From DASUZB01 sp036377075 (lineage in GTDB: Bacteria > Actinomycetota > CALGFH01), in NCBI GenBank assembly GCA_036377075.1, contig DASUZB010000233.1:1-21819 (forward strand): DNA of 21,819 bases. The letters run 5' to 3'. Positions 12,467 through 21,819 of the stretch are shown here, one piece after another. Each line of letters opens with the position of its first letter. Position 1 is the first letter of the stretch. Under the pieces are notes generated by a model. That model was not told the DNA's origin. It saw nothing but the letters and a program-made list of their open reading frames with translations, and made no database searches. Position numbers and translations under genes: made by a program.

Positions 12467-13260
12467 CGCGCTCCTTCCGAGGTCTCCGGGCGGCGACCGG
12501 CGCCGGGCGCGCGCTGCGCCTCCTGGTCGTTCGCCAGGTGCAGGAACAGCTCCTCCAGGTCGTCCTGGCCGAAGCTCGCCGCCACCTCCGCGGGTGGCCC
12601 GTCGGCCACCACCCGGCCGCGCGAGAGGAACACCACCCGCTCGGCGATGCGCTCGACCTCGAGCATGTTGTGGCTGGTGACCAGCAGGGCGGTGCCCTCG
12701 TCGGCGCACAGCTCGGCGAGGCCGGTACGCACCCTGAAGGCCACGTCCGGGTCGAGCGAGGCGGTGGGCTCGTCGAGCACCAGCAGGCGGGGCGTGTGCA
12801 TGGTCGCCTTGACGATGCCGATCAGGGTCTTCTGGCCGGCCGACAGCTCCGTGCCCATGGCCGCGGCGAGGTGCGGGATGCCGAAGCGCTCCAGCCCGCG
12901 GTCGACCTGCTCCTGCGGCCTCCGCAGGCCGTACAGCTGTCCGTACATGCGCAGGTACTCGCTGACCCTGATGCGGTCGGGCAGGGGGAGGTAGCCGGCG
13001 GTGAAGCCGACCTGCGCCATGGCGGCGCTGCGGCCCTTGGGGAGCCGCTGGCCGATGATCTCCACCGTGCCGACGTCCGGCCGCACCGCCCCGAGGCACA
13101 TCAGCAGGGTGGTGGTCTTGCCGGCCCCGTTCGGGCCGAGCAGGGCGACCCGCTCGCCCTCGCGCACGGTGAGGTCGACGTGGTCGACGGCGACGCCACG
13201 CCGGTACCGCTTGACGAGTCCCTTGGCGACGAGAACGTTGGGAACGAGATCGTTGCTCAT
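12460..13260 (-). CDS. ABC-2-type transporter ATP-binding protein
   Basis: The 266-residue ATPase drives the permease encoded downstream. Walker A is GPNGAGKTT (residues 42-50), the signature is LSAGQKT rather than LSGGQ, Walker B is LLVLDEP followed by TASLDP, and the switch His is in LLVTSHN. In the Q-loop the expected Gln (or Glu) after GYLP is Leu (GYLPLPDRI). A C-terminal tail of about 25 polar residues follows the core. ATG 13260 has no Shine-Dalgarno; GACACT lies 7 nt upstream and could be a -10 box for a leaderless message. GTG 13290 is an alternative start. It is divergent from the J-domain gene at 13426. Confidence 0.88.
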   Translation of the reverse strand: MSNDLVPNVLVAKGLVKRYRRGVAVDHVDLTVREGERVALLGPNGAGKTTTLLMCLGAVRPDVGTVEIIGQRLPKGRSAAMAQVGFTAGYLPLPDRIRVSEYLRMYGQLYGLRRPQEQVDRGLERFGIPHLAAAMGTELSAGQKTLIGIVKATMHTPRLLVLDEPTASLDPDVAFRVRTGLAELCADEGTALLVTSHNMLEVERIAERVVFLSRGRVVADGPPAEVAASFGQDDLEELFLHLANDQEAQRAPGAGRRPETSEGARW

Positions 13261-13410
13261 GCGAACCAGTGTCACAGGCACCCCCGACACGCCGCCACCG
13301 AGTTACGGCGGGGGGCATCCGAAGGGGCTGGCACCACCGTAGCGAGTCGCTGCCTCGGCCGCAGTCGCCCTGCCTGCGGGGCATCCAAATCGTTCACCGC
13401 GTGGACCGAT

Positions 13411-13416
13411 TATGAT
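13411..13416 (+). promoter_or_regulatory. -10 box of a probable leaderless promoter
   Basis: TATGAT at 13411-13416 ends 9 nt before the ATG at 13426, so transcription would begin within a few bases of the start codon. There is no Shine-Dalgarno. No clear -35 is seen. Confidence 0.4.
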
Positions 13417-13425
13417 GTGCCATCC

Positions 13426-14292
13426 ATGGGAGGCAACGCGTACGGCTCCGACTGGCTGGCGCAGGACGCCGCCGGACCGCAGGCTTGGACCGGCGCGCTC
13501 GAGGTACGGCCCGGTCCCGAGGCCGAGGAGCTCGGCCGCAGGCGCGCCGAGCTGGCGGTGGTGGACGCCGAGCTGGCCGAGCGCGAGCTGGCCTTGACGA
13601 CGTTCAAGGCCGACCTGGCGACCTTCGAGACGCAGTACCGGCGCGCGCTCGGCGTCCGCTACGCGCGCCTCGACCAGCTCTCGGAGTGGCTCGACGCCCG
13701 CAAGGCGCGGCGCGACGGCCAGGCCGCCGACGACCCGGCGGCGCAGGAGGCGCCGGGAGCGGATGAGGACTTCCCCTCGGGCCAGAACTGGGCCTGGGTC
13801 CGTGAGGACGCCGACGGGGCCGCGGCGACGGGCGTTCGTGGCGGCGCCGTGAGCGAGGCCGCCAAGCGCCTGTTCCGCCTGCTCGCCCGCCGCATCCACC
13901 CGGACCTCGCCAACGACCCCGACGAGCGGGAGCGCCGCACCAACCTGATGGTCCTGGCGAACGATGCCTACGAGCGCGGCGACGTGGCGACCATGCAGCG
14001 GCTGCTGGACAACTGGGACCGCAGCCCGGACAGCGTGGTCGGCAACGGCACCAGGGCCGACCTGGAGCGGGTCCTGCGCCGCATCATCCAGGCGCGGGAG
14101 CGGCTCGCCGAGATCGACGGGGAGGTGGCCAACCTGGAGGCCTCGGCCATGGGGTGGCTGCGACGGCGCGTGCGCAAGGCCGCCGCCGAGGGCTGGGACC
14201 TCCTCGCCCACATGGCGCGCGAGCTGGACAGGCAGATCGTCGAGGCCGAGGAGGAGATCTCCCGGGCGAGCATCCAGGCCCCAGCGGTCTGA
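13426..14292 (+). CDS. Coiled-coil protein with a J-domain (DnaJ-like, HPD motif)
   Basis: The 288-residue protein has an N-terminal Ala/Glu/Leu-rich coiled coil (about 28-90; ELGRRRAELAVVDAELAER), a variable linker, and a J-domain-like unit near 145-200 with the HPD tripeptide at residues 158-160 (RLLARRIHPDLANDP, then LMVLANDAYERGD). A second helical region (about 205-280) follows. HPD is the part of J-domains that stimulates DnaK ATPase, so this is probably a specialised co-chaperone. The zinc-finger and substrate-binding parts of DnaJ are absent. It differs from classical DnaJ in having the J-domain in the middle. The start is supported by the -10 box just upstream rather than by a ribosome site. 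The nearest genes are divergent (ABC ATPase) and a PRC-barrel protein about 150 nt downstream. Confidence 0.8.
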   Translation: MGGNAYGSDWLAQDAAGPQAWTGALEVRPGPEAEELGRRRAELAVVDAELAERELALTTFKADLATFETQYRRALGVRYARLDQLSEWLDARKARRDGQAADDPAAQEAPGADEDFPSGQNWAWVREDADGAAATGVRGGAVSEAAKRLFRLLARRIHPDLANDPDERERRTNLMVLANDAYERGDVATMQRLLDNWDRSPDSVVGNGTRADLERVLRRIIQARERLAEIDGEVANLEASAMGWLRRRVRKAAAEGWDLLAHMARELDRQIVEAEEEISRASIQAPAV

Positions 14293-14386
14293 ACGACTGA
14301 TCGGGCATGCTCGGCCGAAGCCTGGGTATGCAGGCCAGGTGTCGACGCGCCGAAATCGAGGTGTAACCGCTCGTTTCCAGGTAAGA

Positions 14387-14415
14387 CGGCCGGGTGTGGG
14401 CCGGAGTCCCGGCCG
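14387..14415. terminator. GC-rich hairpin in the gap before the PRC-barrel gene
   Basis: CGGCCGGG (14387-14394) and CCCGGCCG (14408-14415) form a perfect 8-bp stem. It could end the J-domain gene transcript or lie in the leader of the next gene, whose start is 31 nt further on. Confidence 0.35.
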
Positions 14416-14445
14416 TGGATCTGCCGTCAGCATCGGAGGCCGACG

Positions 14446-15825
14446 ATGACGACCCTACCGACCCTCGACACCGCCCGCCGCTGGCGGGACCTGCCCCTGG
14501 TCGCGACCGACGGGGCGCAGGTCGGGCTGATCGAGGGCATCTACGTCGACGAAGAGACCGGGCGGCCGGAATGGGCGCTGGTCGACCTCGACGACGCCGC
14601 CCGCAGGGCGTTCGTCTCGCTGGCCGGGGCCGGCGAGGAGGAGGGCAAGGTGCGCGTGCCCTGTGAGCGGGAGCGCATCACCGGCGCGCCGCCGCTGCCC
14701 GCCGTCGGGACGCTGTCGCGCATGGAGGAGACCAGGCTCTACGACCACTACGGCATCGCCTACTCCACGGCAGCGTCGCCCAGCGTGCTGCCCGCCGGCG
14801 AGGCGGACCCGTCCGACCTCGACCACCCCTTGGCCGACGACGAGCTGGACGGCGTCGGGTCGACGCTCGACGCGCAGCCGGGCGGCGCCGCCACGGACGC
14901 GACCAGCGACGTGCAGGCCACCTTCGCGACCGAGCCGCTGGTCACCGGCGAGCGGGCCGAGGCGGTCGAGGTACCACCGGCCCGCGGGCGCGCGCGGCTG
15001 GCCAGCCGCGCACTGGCGCTGGCCGGGCTGACGGCTGCCGGGCTGGCGGTGATCCGGCGGCGGTCCCGAGGGTCCCGTTCAGGTACGCGTGCGGAGGTGA
15101 CCAGGCAGATGAACAGGTCGAAACGGAGGGCGGCGCGGGCAGGTCGCCGCGTCGAGGAGGCCCCGGCCCAGCTCGCCGAGGCGGGCACGCGGGTCGCCAG
15201 GGCGGCCGCGAAGACGGCCGAGGCGGCGGCCAGGCAGGCGGCGAAGCGTGCCGACAAGACCCGCCGCAAGGCGGCCAAGCAGGCCGGGGAGACCGGACGT
15301 AAGGCGGCAAGGGCGGCGGAGGAGACCAGGCGCAGGGCCACGAAGACCGCCGAGAAGGCCCGGCGCCGGGCTGCGGATGCCACCGGCGACGCGGTCGACG
15401 CGGCCGGCTCCGCGGCGCGGACGGCCGGGGATGCGGCCGGGACGGTGGTGGGGCTGCCGGCGGCCGCCGCGGGGGCGGCACTGGAGCGGCTGGGCCAGGC
15501 GGCGCCCCGACGGCGAGGGAAGGGGAAGAAGAAGCGCAAGCGCACCCTGCTCGGCAGGTTCGGGCTGGCGGCCGGGGCCGCCGTCGGGTACGTGCTCGGC
15601 ACCAAGGCCGGCCGCGAACGCTACGACCAGATGGTGGGAGCGGCCAAGCAGCTCGGGGAACGGCCGGAGGTCAAGCGGATCGTGGAGCAGGCCCCCGGCG
15701 CCGTCGACACCGCCGTCGGCCAGGCCGCCGACAAGGCGGCCGACCGGCTCGGCCAGGCCCGCGACCGGCTCGCCCCGGACAAGCCCACCGGCCCATCCGG
15801 GGAAGGCGCCGGCCCGCCGGCCTGA
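14446..15825 (+). CDS. PRC-barrel protein with membrane helix, Lys/Ala-rich repeats and YtxH-like end
   Basis: The 459-residue protein begins with a PRC-barrel domain (about 8-85; RRWRDLPLVATDGAQVGLIEG, then PEWALVDLD). A variable acidic linker and a probable membrane helix (about 186-203; SRALALAGLTAAGLAVI) follow. Residues about 220-330 are a long amphipathic repeat rich in Ala, Lys, Arg and Thr (KRADKTRRKAAKQAGETGRK and similar), resembling LEA or histone-H1-like tails. After a basic patch (GKGKKKRKR), a glycine-rich helix and TKAGRERYDQM match YtxH-type stress proteins (about 367-400). GGAGG lies 8 nt before the ATG. It is probably a general-stress or desiccation protein at the membrane. 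The basic repeat might also bind nucleic acid. No family with this whole architecture is recognised. Confidence 0.8.
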   Translation: MTTLPTLDTARRWRDLPLVATDGAQVGLIEGIYVDEETGRPEWALVDLDDAARRAFVSLAGAGEEEGKVRVPCERERITGAPPLPAVGTLSRMEETRLYDHYGIAYSTAASPSVLPAGEADPSDLDHPLADDELDGVGSTLDAQPGGAATDATSDVQATFATEPLVTGERAEAVEVPPARGRARLASRALALAGLTAAGLAVIRRRSRGSRSGTRAEVTRQMNRSKRRAARAGRRVEEAPAQLAEAGTRVARAAAKTAEAAARQAAKRADKTRRKAAKQAGETGRKAARAAEETRRRATKTAEKARRRAADATGDAVDAAGSAARTAGDAAGTVVGLPAAAAGAALERLGQAAPRRRGKGKKKRKRTLLGRFGLAAGAAVGYVLGTKAGRERYDQMVGAAKQLGERPEVKRIVEQAPGAVDTAVGQAADKAADRLGQARDRLAPDKPTGPSGEGAGPPA

Positions 15826-15905
15826 CACCGCTCGCACCTCCCTGGCGCCAGGCCCGCCGGGTCATAGACTCCGGGCATCGTGGACGACGCGCGGAGGCGA
15901 GCACC

Positions 15906-16178
15906 ATGTGGGAGTACGCGATCCGGGAGTACGCCCGTCAGTGGGGCGTCGACGACGTCCAGTCGGCCCAGGTGTTCCTCGAGGAGCTGAACGAGCTGGG
16001 ACGCAACGGCTGGGAGGCGGTCGGGCTGACCCCGCGGACGCACTACGACCGCGGCGGCGGGCCGCCCGGCCCGGACACCTTCAGCATGGTGGTGCTGCTC
16101 AAGCGGCGGCTGGTCCAGGAGCCGGCGTCGATCGAGGAGGCGCTCGGCCTGTGGGCCTCCCCGCCGGGACCCGGCTGA
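15906..16178 (+). CDS. DUF4177-like small protein
   Basis: The 90-residue product has the pattern of the DUF4177 family: WEYAIREY at the start, LEELNELGRNGWEAVGL in the middle and VVLLKRRL near the end. Proteins of this group are small, cytosolic and of unknown function. The ATG has GGAGG with an 8-nt gap. It ends one base before the stop of the convergent glcF gene. Confidence 0.75.
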   Translation: MWEYAIREYARQWGVDDVQSAQVFLEELNELGRNGWEAVGLTPRTHYDRGGGPPGPDTFSMVVLLKRRLVQEPASIEEALGLWASPPGPG

Positions 16179-16179
16179 C

Positions 16180-17502
16180 TCAGGCGACCGGCCGCGACGG
16201 CTTGCCGTCGAGCAGCTCGCCGGCTGGCGCTCCGCGGATGGCCGCGTCGAGCACCTCCATCACGTGGGCCATCGGCAGGCGCTCGCCGAGGCGGGCGAGG
16301 CTGGCGCGGAGCTGCAGCAGGCACCCGGGGTTGGCGGTGGCCAGCAGGTCGGCTCGTGAGTCGAGCACGTGCCGCGCCTTGCGCTCGCCGAGCTCGGCGG
16401 CCGGCCGCGGCTCCATCAGGTTGTAGACGCCGGCGGAGCCGCAGCAGATCTCGGCCTCCTCGATCTCGCGCACCTCCAGGCCGGGGACCGCCCCGAGCAG
16501 GTCGCGCGGCGGCTGGCGGATGCCCTGGGCGTGGGCCAGGTGGCAGGCGTCGTGGTAGGCGACCGCCAGCGGCAGGGGGTGGCGCTCGGCGGCCGGGCCG
16601 AGCTCCGCCAGGAACTCGGTGGCGTCGCGCACCTTGGCGGCGAAGCGCGCCGCCCGCTCGGCCCAGGCGGGGTCGCCGCGGAGCAGGTCGCCGTACTGCT
16701 TCATCGACGAGCCGCAGCCGGCCGCGTTGACCACCACGGCGTCGACCCCGGCGGCCTCGAACGCCGCGATGGTCCGGCGCGCGTAGCGCTGCGCCTCCTC
16801 CTCCCTGCCGGAGTGGAGGCTCAGCGCGCCGCAGCAGCCCTGCTCCGGCGGGGCCGCCACCTCGCAGCCCTCGGCGGCGAGCACCCTGGCGGTCGCCGCG
16901 TTGACCTGCGGGAAGAACACCGCCTGGACGCAGCCGACCAGCAGGCCGACGCGGGCGCGGCGCCGGCCGGTGGCCGGGGTCAGCTCGGGCACCTTCTCCA
17001 TCGGGCCGATCTCCGGCAGCAGCGCCTCGAGGGCGGCGAGGCGCGGCACGCGCCTGGCAAGGGCACCGCGCCGCAGCAGGCCGGACAGGCCGCTGCGCTG
17101 GTAGAGGCGCAGCGGCCCGCGCGCCAGCCGCAGGCGGCGCGGCCGCGGGAACAGGCCGAACACCAGCGCCCGGAAGGCGCGCTCACGGCGGCTGCGCGGG
17201 TGGCGCCGCTCGACCTGTTGCCTGGTGGCCTCGATGAGGCGGTCGTACTGCACTCCGGACGGGCACGAGGTGACGCACGCCATGCAGCCGAGGCACTGGT
17301 CGAAGTGGCGCACCATCTCCTCGTTCATGGGCTCGCCGGCGAGCCCGATGTCCATCAGGTAGATGCGCCCCCGCGGCGAGTCCATCTCCTCGCCCCACAG
17401 GACGTAGGTCGGGCAGGTCGGCAGGCAGAAGCCGCAGTGCACGCAGTCGTCGATCAGCGCCTTCTCGGGTGGGTGGTGGTCGTCGAACGCCGGCAGCGCC
17501 AT
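16180..17502 (-). CDS. glcF: Glycolate oxidase iron-sulfur subunit GlcF
   Basis: The 440-residue protein carries electrons from the GlcD/GlcE flavin subunits to the quinone pool at the membrane. Two 4Fe-4S motifs are near the N-terminus, CVHCGFCLPTCP and CLGCMACVTSCP, followed by two cysteine-rich CCG domains with GCCGALSLHSG and EICCGSAGVYN, as in GlcF and related subunits. The length is close to the usual 400-440. The ATG has GGAGG 6 nt upstream and overlaps the glcE stop by one base (TGATG), so it is translationally coupled. It is last in the operon aceB-glcD-glcE-glcF. A lactate-oxidation role (LldE-like) is less likely given glcD, glcE and aceB beside it. Confidence 0.9.
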   Translation of the reverse strand: MALPAFDDHHPPEKALIDDCVHCGFCLPTCPTYVLWGEEMDSPRGRIYLMDIGLAGEPMNEEMVRHFDQCLGCMACVTSCPSGVQYDRLIEATRQQVERRHPRSRRERAFRALVFGLFPRPRRLRLARGPLRLYQRSGLSGLLRRGALARRVPRLAALEALLPEIGPMEKVPELTPATGRRRARVGLLVGCVQAVFFPQVNAATARVLAAEGCEVAAPPEQGCCGALSLHSGREEEAQRYARRTIAAFEAAGVDAVVVNAAGCGSSMKQYGDLLRGDPAWAERAARFAAKVRDATEFLAELGPAAERHPLPLAVAYHDACHLAHAQGIRQPPRDLLGAVPGLEVREIEEAEICCGSAGVYNLMEPRPAAELGERKARHVLDSRADLLATANPGCLLQLRASLARLGERLPMAHVMEVLDAAIRGAPAGELLDGKPSRPVA

Positions 17503-18785
17503 CAGATCCCTCCCACGAAGCGTCCGGGGCTGAGCACGCCCGCCGGGTCGAACTGCTGCTTGACGCGGCGCATCAGGCCGAGCGCGTCGCCGGCCGGGCC
17601 CCACACGTCGACCGCCCGCTTGACCTGGCTGGCCGATTCCTGCACGACCAGGCCGGCGCCGCCGAGGGCGAGCCGGCCGCGCAGGTCGGCCACGAAGGCG
17701 GCCTGCGCGGCGGGGTCGCCGCCGCGCAGCGCGGCGCGCAGCACCCCGACGGCGGCGTGGCCGCCCACCTGGGCGTCGAGCCCGTGCGCCCCCGCCACCT
17801 CCCACAACGCGGCCAGCGCACCGGGCACGTCACTGGGCACGCAGGTCAGCTTGACGCCGAGCACCTCCGCCGTGGTGGCCGCCTCGCCGGCCTTCCACGG
17901 CAGCGCCCCGAGCGACGCCAGCGCGGCGTCGACCTCGCCGGGATCCAGCACCCGGGCGCTGGCGTGCTCCCCGAGCAGCCGCGCGGCCGTGCCGGTCTGG
18001 GCTTCGACCCCTGGTACGACGCCCTCGACCAGCACGCTCAGGGCGCCGGGACCGGCGGCGTCCGGCCAGTCGAGCTCGACGGCGCTGGGGGCCAGGGTGG
18101 AGGCGAGCAGCGCCCGGACGCACGAGCCGACCCGCTCCGGGGCGTCCACCTCGGCCACCACCATGCCGCGGGCGGCCGGCAGGGGGTGCAGCCGGAAGAT
18201 CACCTCGACCAGCACCGCGAGGGTGCCGAAGGAGCCGGCGAGCAGCTTGCCGAGGTCGTAGCCGGCGACGTTCTTGACCACCTTGCCGCCCGAGTGGGCG
18301 ACGGTCCCGTCGGGCAGCACCACCGTCGAGCCGATCAGCAGGTCGCGTGGGGTGCCGTAGCGCAGCCGGCGGGGACCGGAGGCGGCCGCGGCCACCACCC
18401 CGCCGAGGGTCGCGCCCGCCTCGGGCGGGTCGAGGGCCAGCATCTGGCCGGCCGGCGCGAGCTGGCGCTGCAGGTCGCCCAGGCGCACGCCGGCCTGCGC
18501 CCTGACCACCAGGTCGCCGGCGGCGTGCTCGAGCACGCGGTCGAGCCGGGTGGTCGCCAGGACCAGGTCGACCGCGGCGGGCGGCGCGCCCCAGCCCAGC
18601 TTGGTGCCGCCGCCGCGCACCACCACGTGCAGGCCGCCCTGGCTGGCGGCGCGCATGACCTCGACGACCTCCTCGACCGTGCCCGGCTCGGCGACCAGGC
18701 TCGGCCGCAGCCCGTCGACCTCGTCCGCGGCCCGTGCGTCGCGGACCTGCCCCGGGCCCAGGACGCGCCGCACGGCGGTGGCCAT
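17502..18785 (-). CDS. glcE: Glycolate oxidase FAD-binding subunit GlcE
   Basis: The 427-residue protein is the second flavoprotein-like subunit of glycolate oxidase. It has a PCMH-type FAD-binding domain (about 30-205) with VVRGGGTKLGWG and LDPPEAGATLGG, and the GlcE hallmark GGKVVKNVAGYDLGKLLAGS. The C-terminal half is more variable and ends FDPAGVLSPGRFVGGI, as is usual for this superfamily. It is longer than the roughly 350-residue E. coli protein, mainly in the C-terminal half. The ATG overlaps the glcD stop by one base (TGATG at 18783-18787), and its own stop overlaps the glcF start in the same way, giving tight coupling and probably equal subunit levels. Confidence 0.88.
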   Translation of the reverse strand: MATAVRRVLGPGQVRDARAADEVDGLRPSLVAEPGTVEEVVEVMRAASQGGLHVVVRGGGTKLGWGAPPAAVDLVLATTRLDRVLEHAAGDLVVRAQAGVRLGDLQRQLAPAGQMLALDPPEAGATLGGVVAAAASGPRRLRYGTPRDLLIGSTVVLPDGTVAHSGGKVVKNVAGYDLGKLLAGSFGTLAVLVEVIFRLHPLPAARGMVVAEVDAPERVGSCVRALLASTLAPSAVELDWPDAAGPGALSVLVEGVVPGVEAQTGTAARLLGEHASARVLDPGEVDAALASLGALPWKAGEAATTAEVLGVKLTCVPSDVPGALAALWEVAGAHGLDAQVGGHAAVGVLRAALRGGDPAAQAAFVADLRGRLALGGAGLVVQESASQVKRAVDVWGPAGDALGLMRRVKQQFDPAGVLSPGRFVGGI

Positions 18786-20236
18786 CAGAAGACCTCCGCC
18801 AGCCCGGCCTGCTCCACCGGGTGGACCCGGCGCTTGCCAGGGACCTCGCCACAGAGGCGCGGCGTTGGGAACACCTTGCCGGGGTTGCAGCGCCCGGCCG
18901 GGTCGAAGGCGCAGCGCAGCAGCTGCATCACCTCAAGGTCGTCGGCGCTGAACTGCCTCGGCAGGTACTGCTTCTTGTCGGCGCCGACGCCGTGCTCGCC
19001 GGTGATCGAGCCGCCGTGGTCGAGGCAGGCGAACAGGATCTCGGCGGAGAGCTCCTCGGCGCGCTCCTCCTGGCCCTCCACGTCGGCGTCGTACAGGACG
19101 AGCGGGTGGAGGTTGCCGTCGCCGGCGTGGAACACGTTGGCCACCCGCAGCCCGCGCTCGTCGGCCATCTCGCCGATGCGGCGCAGCACCGCCCCGAGGG
19201 CGGTCCGGGGGATGACCCCGTCCTGCACGTAGTAGTCGGGGCTGATCCTGCCGACGGCGGCGAAGGCCGACTTGCGGCCCTTCCAGAACAGCGCCCGCTG
19301 CGCCTCGCTCTGGGCGATCTGGATGGTGGTCGAGCCGGCCTCGCGGCAGAGCCGCTCGACCTCGTCGAACTGGTGGGCGACCTCGGCCTCCGGCCCGTCC
19401 AGCTCGACGATCAGGACCGCACCGGCGTCCGGGTAGTTGGGGTGCACGGCGGCCTCGGCCGCCTCGATGGCGAGGGCGTCCATCATCTCGACCGCGGCGG
19501 GCACGATGCCGGCGCCGATGATCTTGGAGACCGCCTCGCCCGCCTGGTCGGTGGTGTCGTACGCGGCGAGCAGGGTCCGCACCGACTCCGGCTTGCGCAG
19601 CAGGCGCACGGTCACCTTGGTGGCGATGCCGAGCGTGCCCTCGGAGCCGACGAACGCGCCCACCAGGTCGTAGCCGACCGGGTCGGGCGCCTTGCCGCCG
19701 AGGTGGACCAGCTCGCCGTCGGGCAGCACCAGCTCCAGCCCGGTGACGTGGTTGGTGGTGAAGCCGTACTTGAGGCAGTGGGCGCCGCCGGAGTTCTCCG
19801 CCACGGTGCCGCCGATGGAGCAGACTTGCTGGCTGGACGGGTCGGGCGCGTAGTAGTAGCCGCGCCCGGCGACCTCCTTGGTGACCTGCAGGTTGATCAC
19901 GCCCGGCTCGACCAGGGCGCGCTGGTTGTCGTAGTCGACCTCCAGCACGCGGCGCATGCGCGACAGCACCACCAGCACGCCGTCGGCGTGCGGCAGCGCC
20001 CCGCCGGACAGGCCGGTGCCGGAGCCGCGCGCGACGAACGGCACCTCGGCCTGGTGGCAGGCGCGCACCACCGCCTGCACCTGCGCTGCCGTCTCCGGCA
20101 GCACCACCAGCATCGGGATCACCCGGAAGGCGGCCAGCCCGTCGGTCTCGTAGGTGCGCAGCTGGTTGCGCTCGTGGATGACGCCGCCCTCGCCAACGAT
20201 CAGCCGCATCTGCTGGATGAGTCGGTCCCGGTCCAC
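18785..20236 (-). CDS. glcD: Glycolate oxidase catalytic FAD subunit GlcD
   Basis: The 483-residue protein oxidises glycolate (or a similar 2-hydroxy acid) to glyoxylate. The PCMH FAD-binding domain (about 40-220) shows FVARGSGTGLSGGALP, SIGGTVAENSGGAHCLKYG and FVGSEGTLGI. The C-terminal cap (about 225-470) has HAGDGNLHP and GSITGEHGVG, with the active-site His and Glu blocks typical of GlcD and D-lactate dehydrogenases. The length fits GlcD. The start is GTG at 20236 with GAGGAGG 5 nt upstream, read in frame as VDRDRLIQQMRLIVGEGG. It lies 26 nt downstream of aceB and overlaps glcE by one base. D-lactate specificity cannot be excluded from sequence, but the glcE-glcF-aceB context favours glycolate. 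Confidence 0.9.
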   Translation of the reverse strand: MDRDRLIQQMRLIVGEGGVIHERNQLRTYETDGLAAFRVIPMLVVLPETAAQVQAVVRACHQAEVPFVARGSGTGLSGGALPHADGVLVVLSRMRRVLEVDYDNQRALVEPGVINLQVTKEVAGRGYYYAPDPSSQQVCSIGGTVAENSGGAHCLKYGFTTNHVTGLELVLPDGELVHLGGKAPDPVGYDLVGAFVGSEGTLGIATKVTVRLLRKPESVRTLLAAYDTTDQAGEAVSKIIGAGIVPAAVEMMDALAIEAAEAAVHPNYPDAGAVLIVELDGPEAEVAHQFDEVERLCREAGSTTIQIAQSEAQRALFWKGRKSAFAAVGRISPDYYVQDGVIPRTALGAVLRRIGEMADERGLRVANVFHAGDGNLHPLVLYDADVEGQEERAEELSAEILFACLDHGGSITGEHGVGADKKQYLPRQFSADDLEVMQLLRCAFDPAGRCNPGKVFPTPRLCGEVPGKRRVHPVEQAGLAEVF

Positions 20237-20262
20237 CGTCCCCTCCTCACGTCTCCAAGGGG

Positions 20263-21819
<1,557 letters not shown>

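Overview
The window is very GC-rich, has dense overlapping shadow ORFs, GlxR/Crp-like regulators, PspC-linked LuxR-type two-component genes and a GlcDEF-type glycolate oxidase. This points to an actinobacterium (Actinomycetota), probably a soil or deep-branching lineage. The phylum call is inference from gene style; no rRNA or other marker gene is present.

Layout. (1) 1-2420 is an accessory island. It holds a frameshifted C-terminal piece of an IS1380-family transposase, a multiply frameshifted ISAs1-family transposase, then a structured leader RNA and a lower-GC SAM-dependent methyltransferase gene, then a second small remnant of the same ISAs1 3' end. (2) 2434-4651 holds a possible 34-residue membrane peptide, a small exported or membrane protein preceded by two near-identical palindromic operators, and two paralogous Crp/Fnr regulators on the minus strand. 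(3) 4714-6438 is a solitary gamma-class N6-adenine DNA methyltransferase. (4) 6467-10748 is an envelope-stress divergon. A PspC/LiaF-like membrane protein and a small membrane protein are on the minus strand; a PspC-fused histidine kinase and its LuxR-type response regulator are on the plus strand. The region between them carries a long inverted repeat. (5) 10760-13260 is a small cytoplasmic clan-A glycoside-hydrolase-like gene and an ABC-2 permease/ATPase pair. (6) 13426-16178 holds three plus-strand genes: a coiled-coil J-domain protein, a PRC-barrel protein with a Lys/Ala-rich LEA- or H1-like repeat, and a DUF4177-like small protein. (7) 16180-21819 is a minus-strand operon aceB-glcD-glcE-glcF, with aceB cut by the window edge. 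It would convert glycolate to glyoxylate (GlcDEF) and condense glyoxylate with acetyl-CoA to malate (malate synthase).

The parts most likely to be new are the leader RNA plus methyltransferase between ISAs1 remnants, and the TGTCA-N6-TGACA operator pair. The operators have Crp geometry but a changed half-site, and both nearby Crp paralogs carry a matching Glu-to-Gln change in the recognition helix. A strong Shine-Dalgarno placed before an in-frame ATC codon in the kinase gene also deserves a check. All domain and family assignments come from reading motifs, not from database searches.
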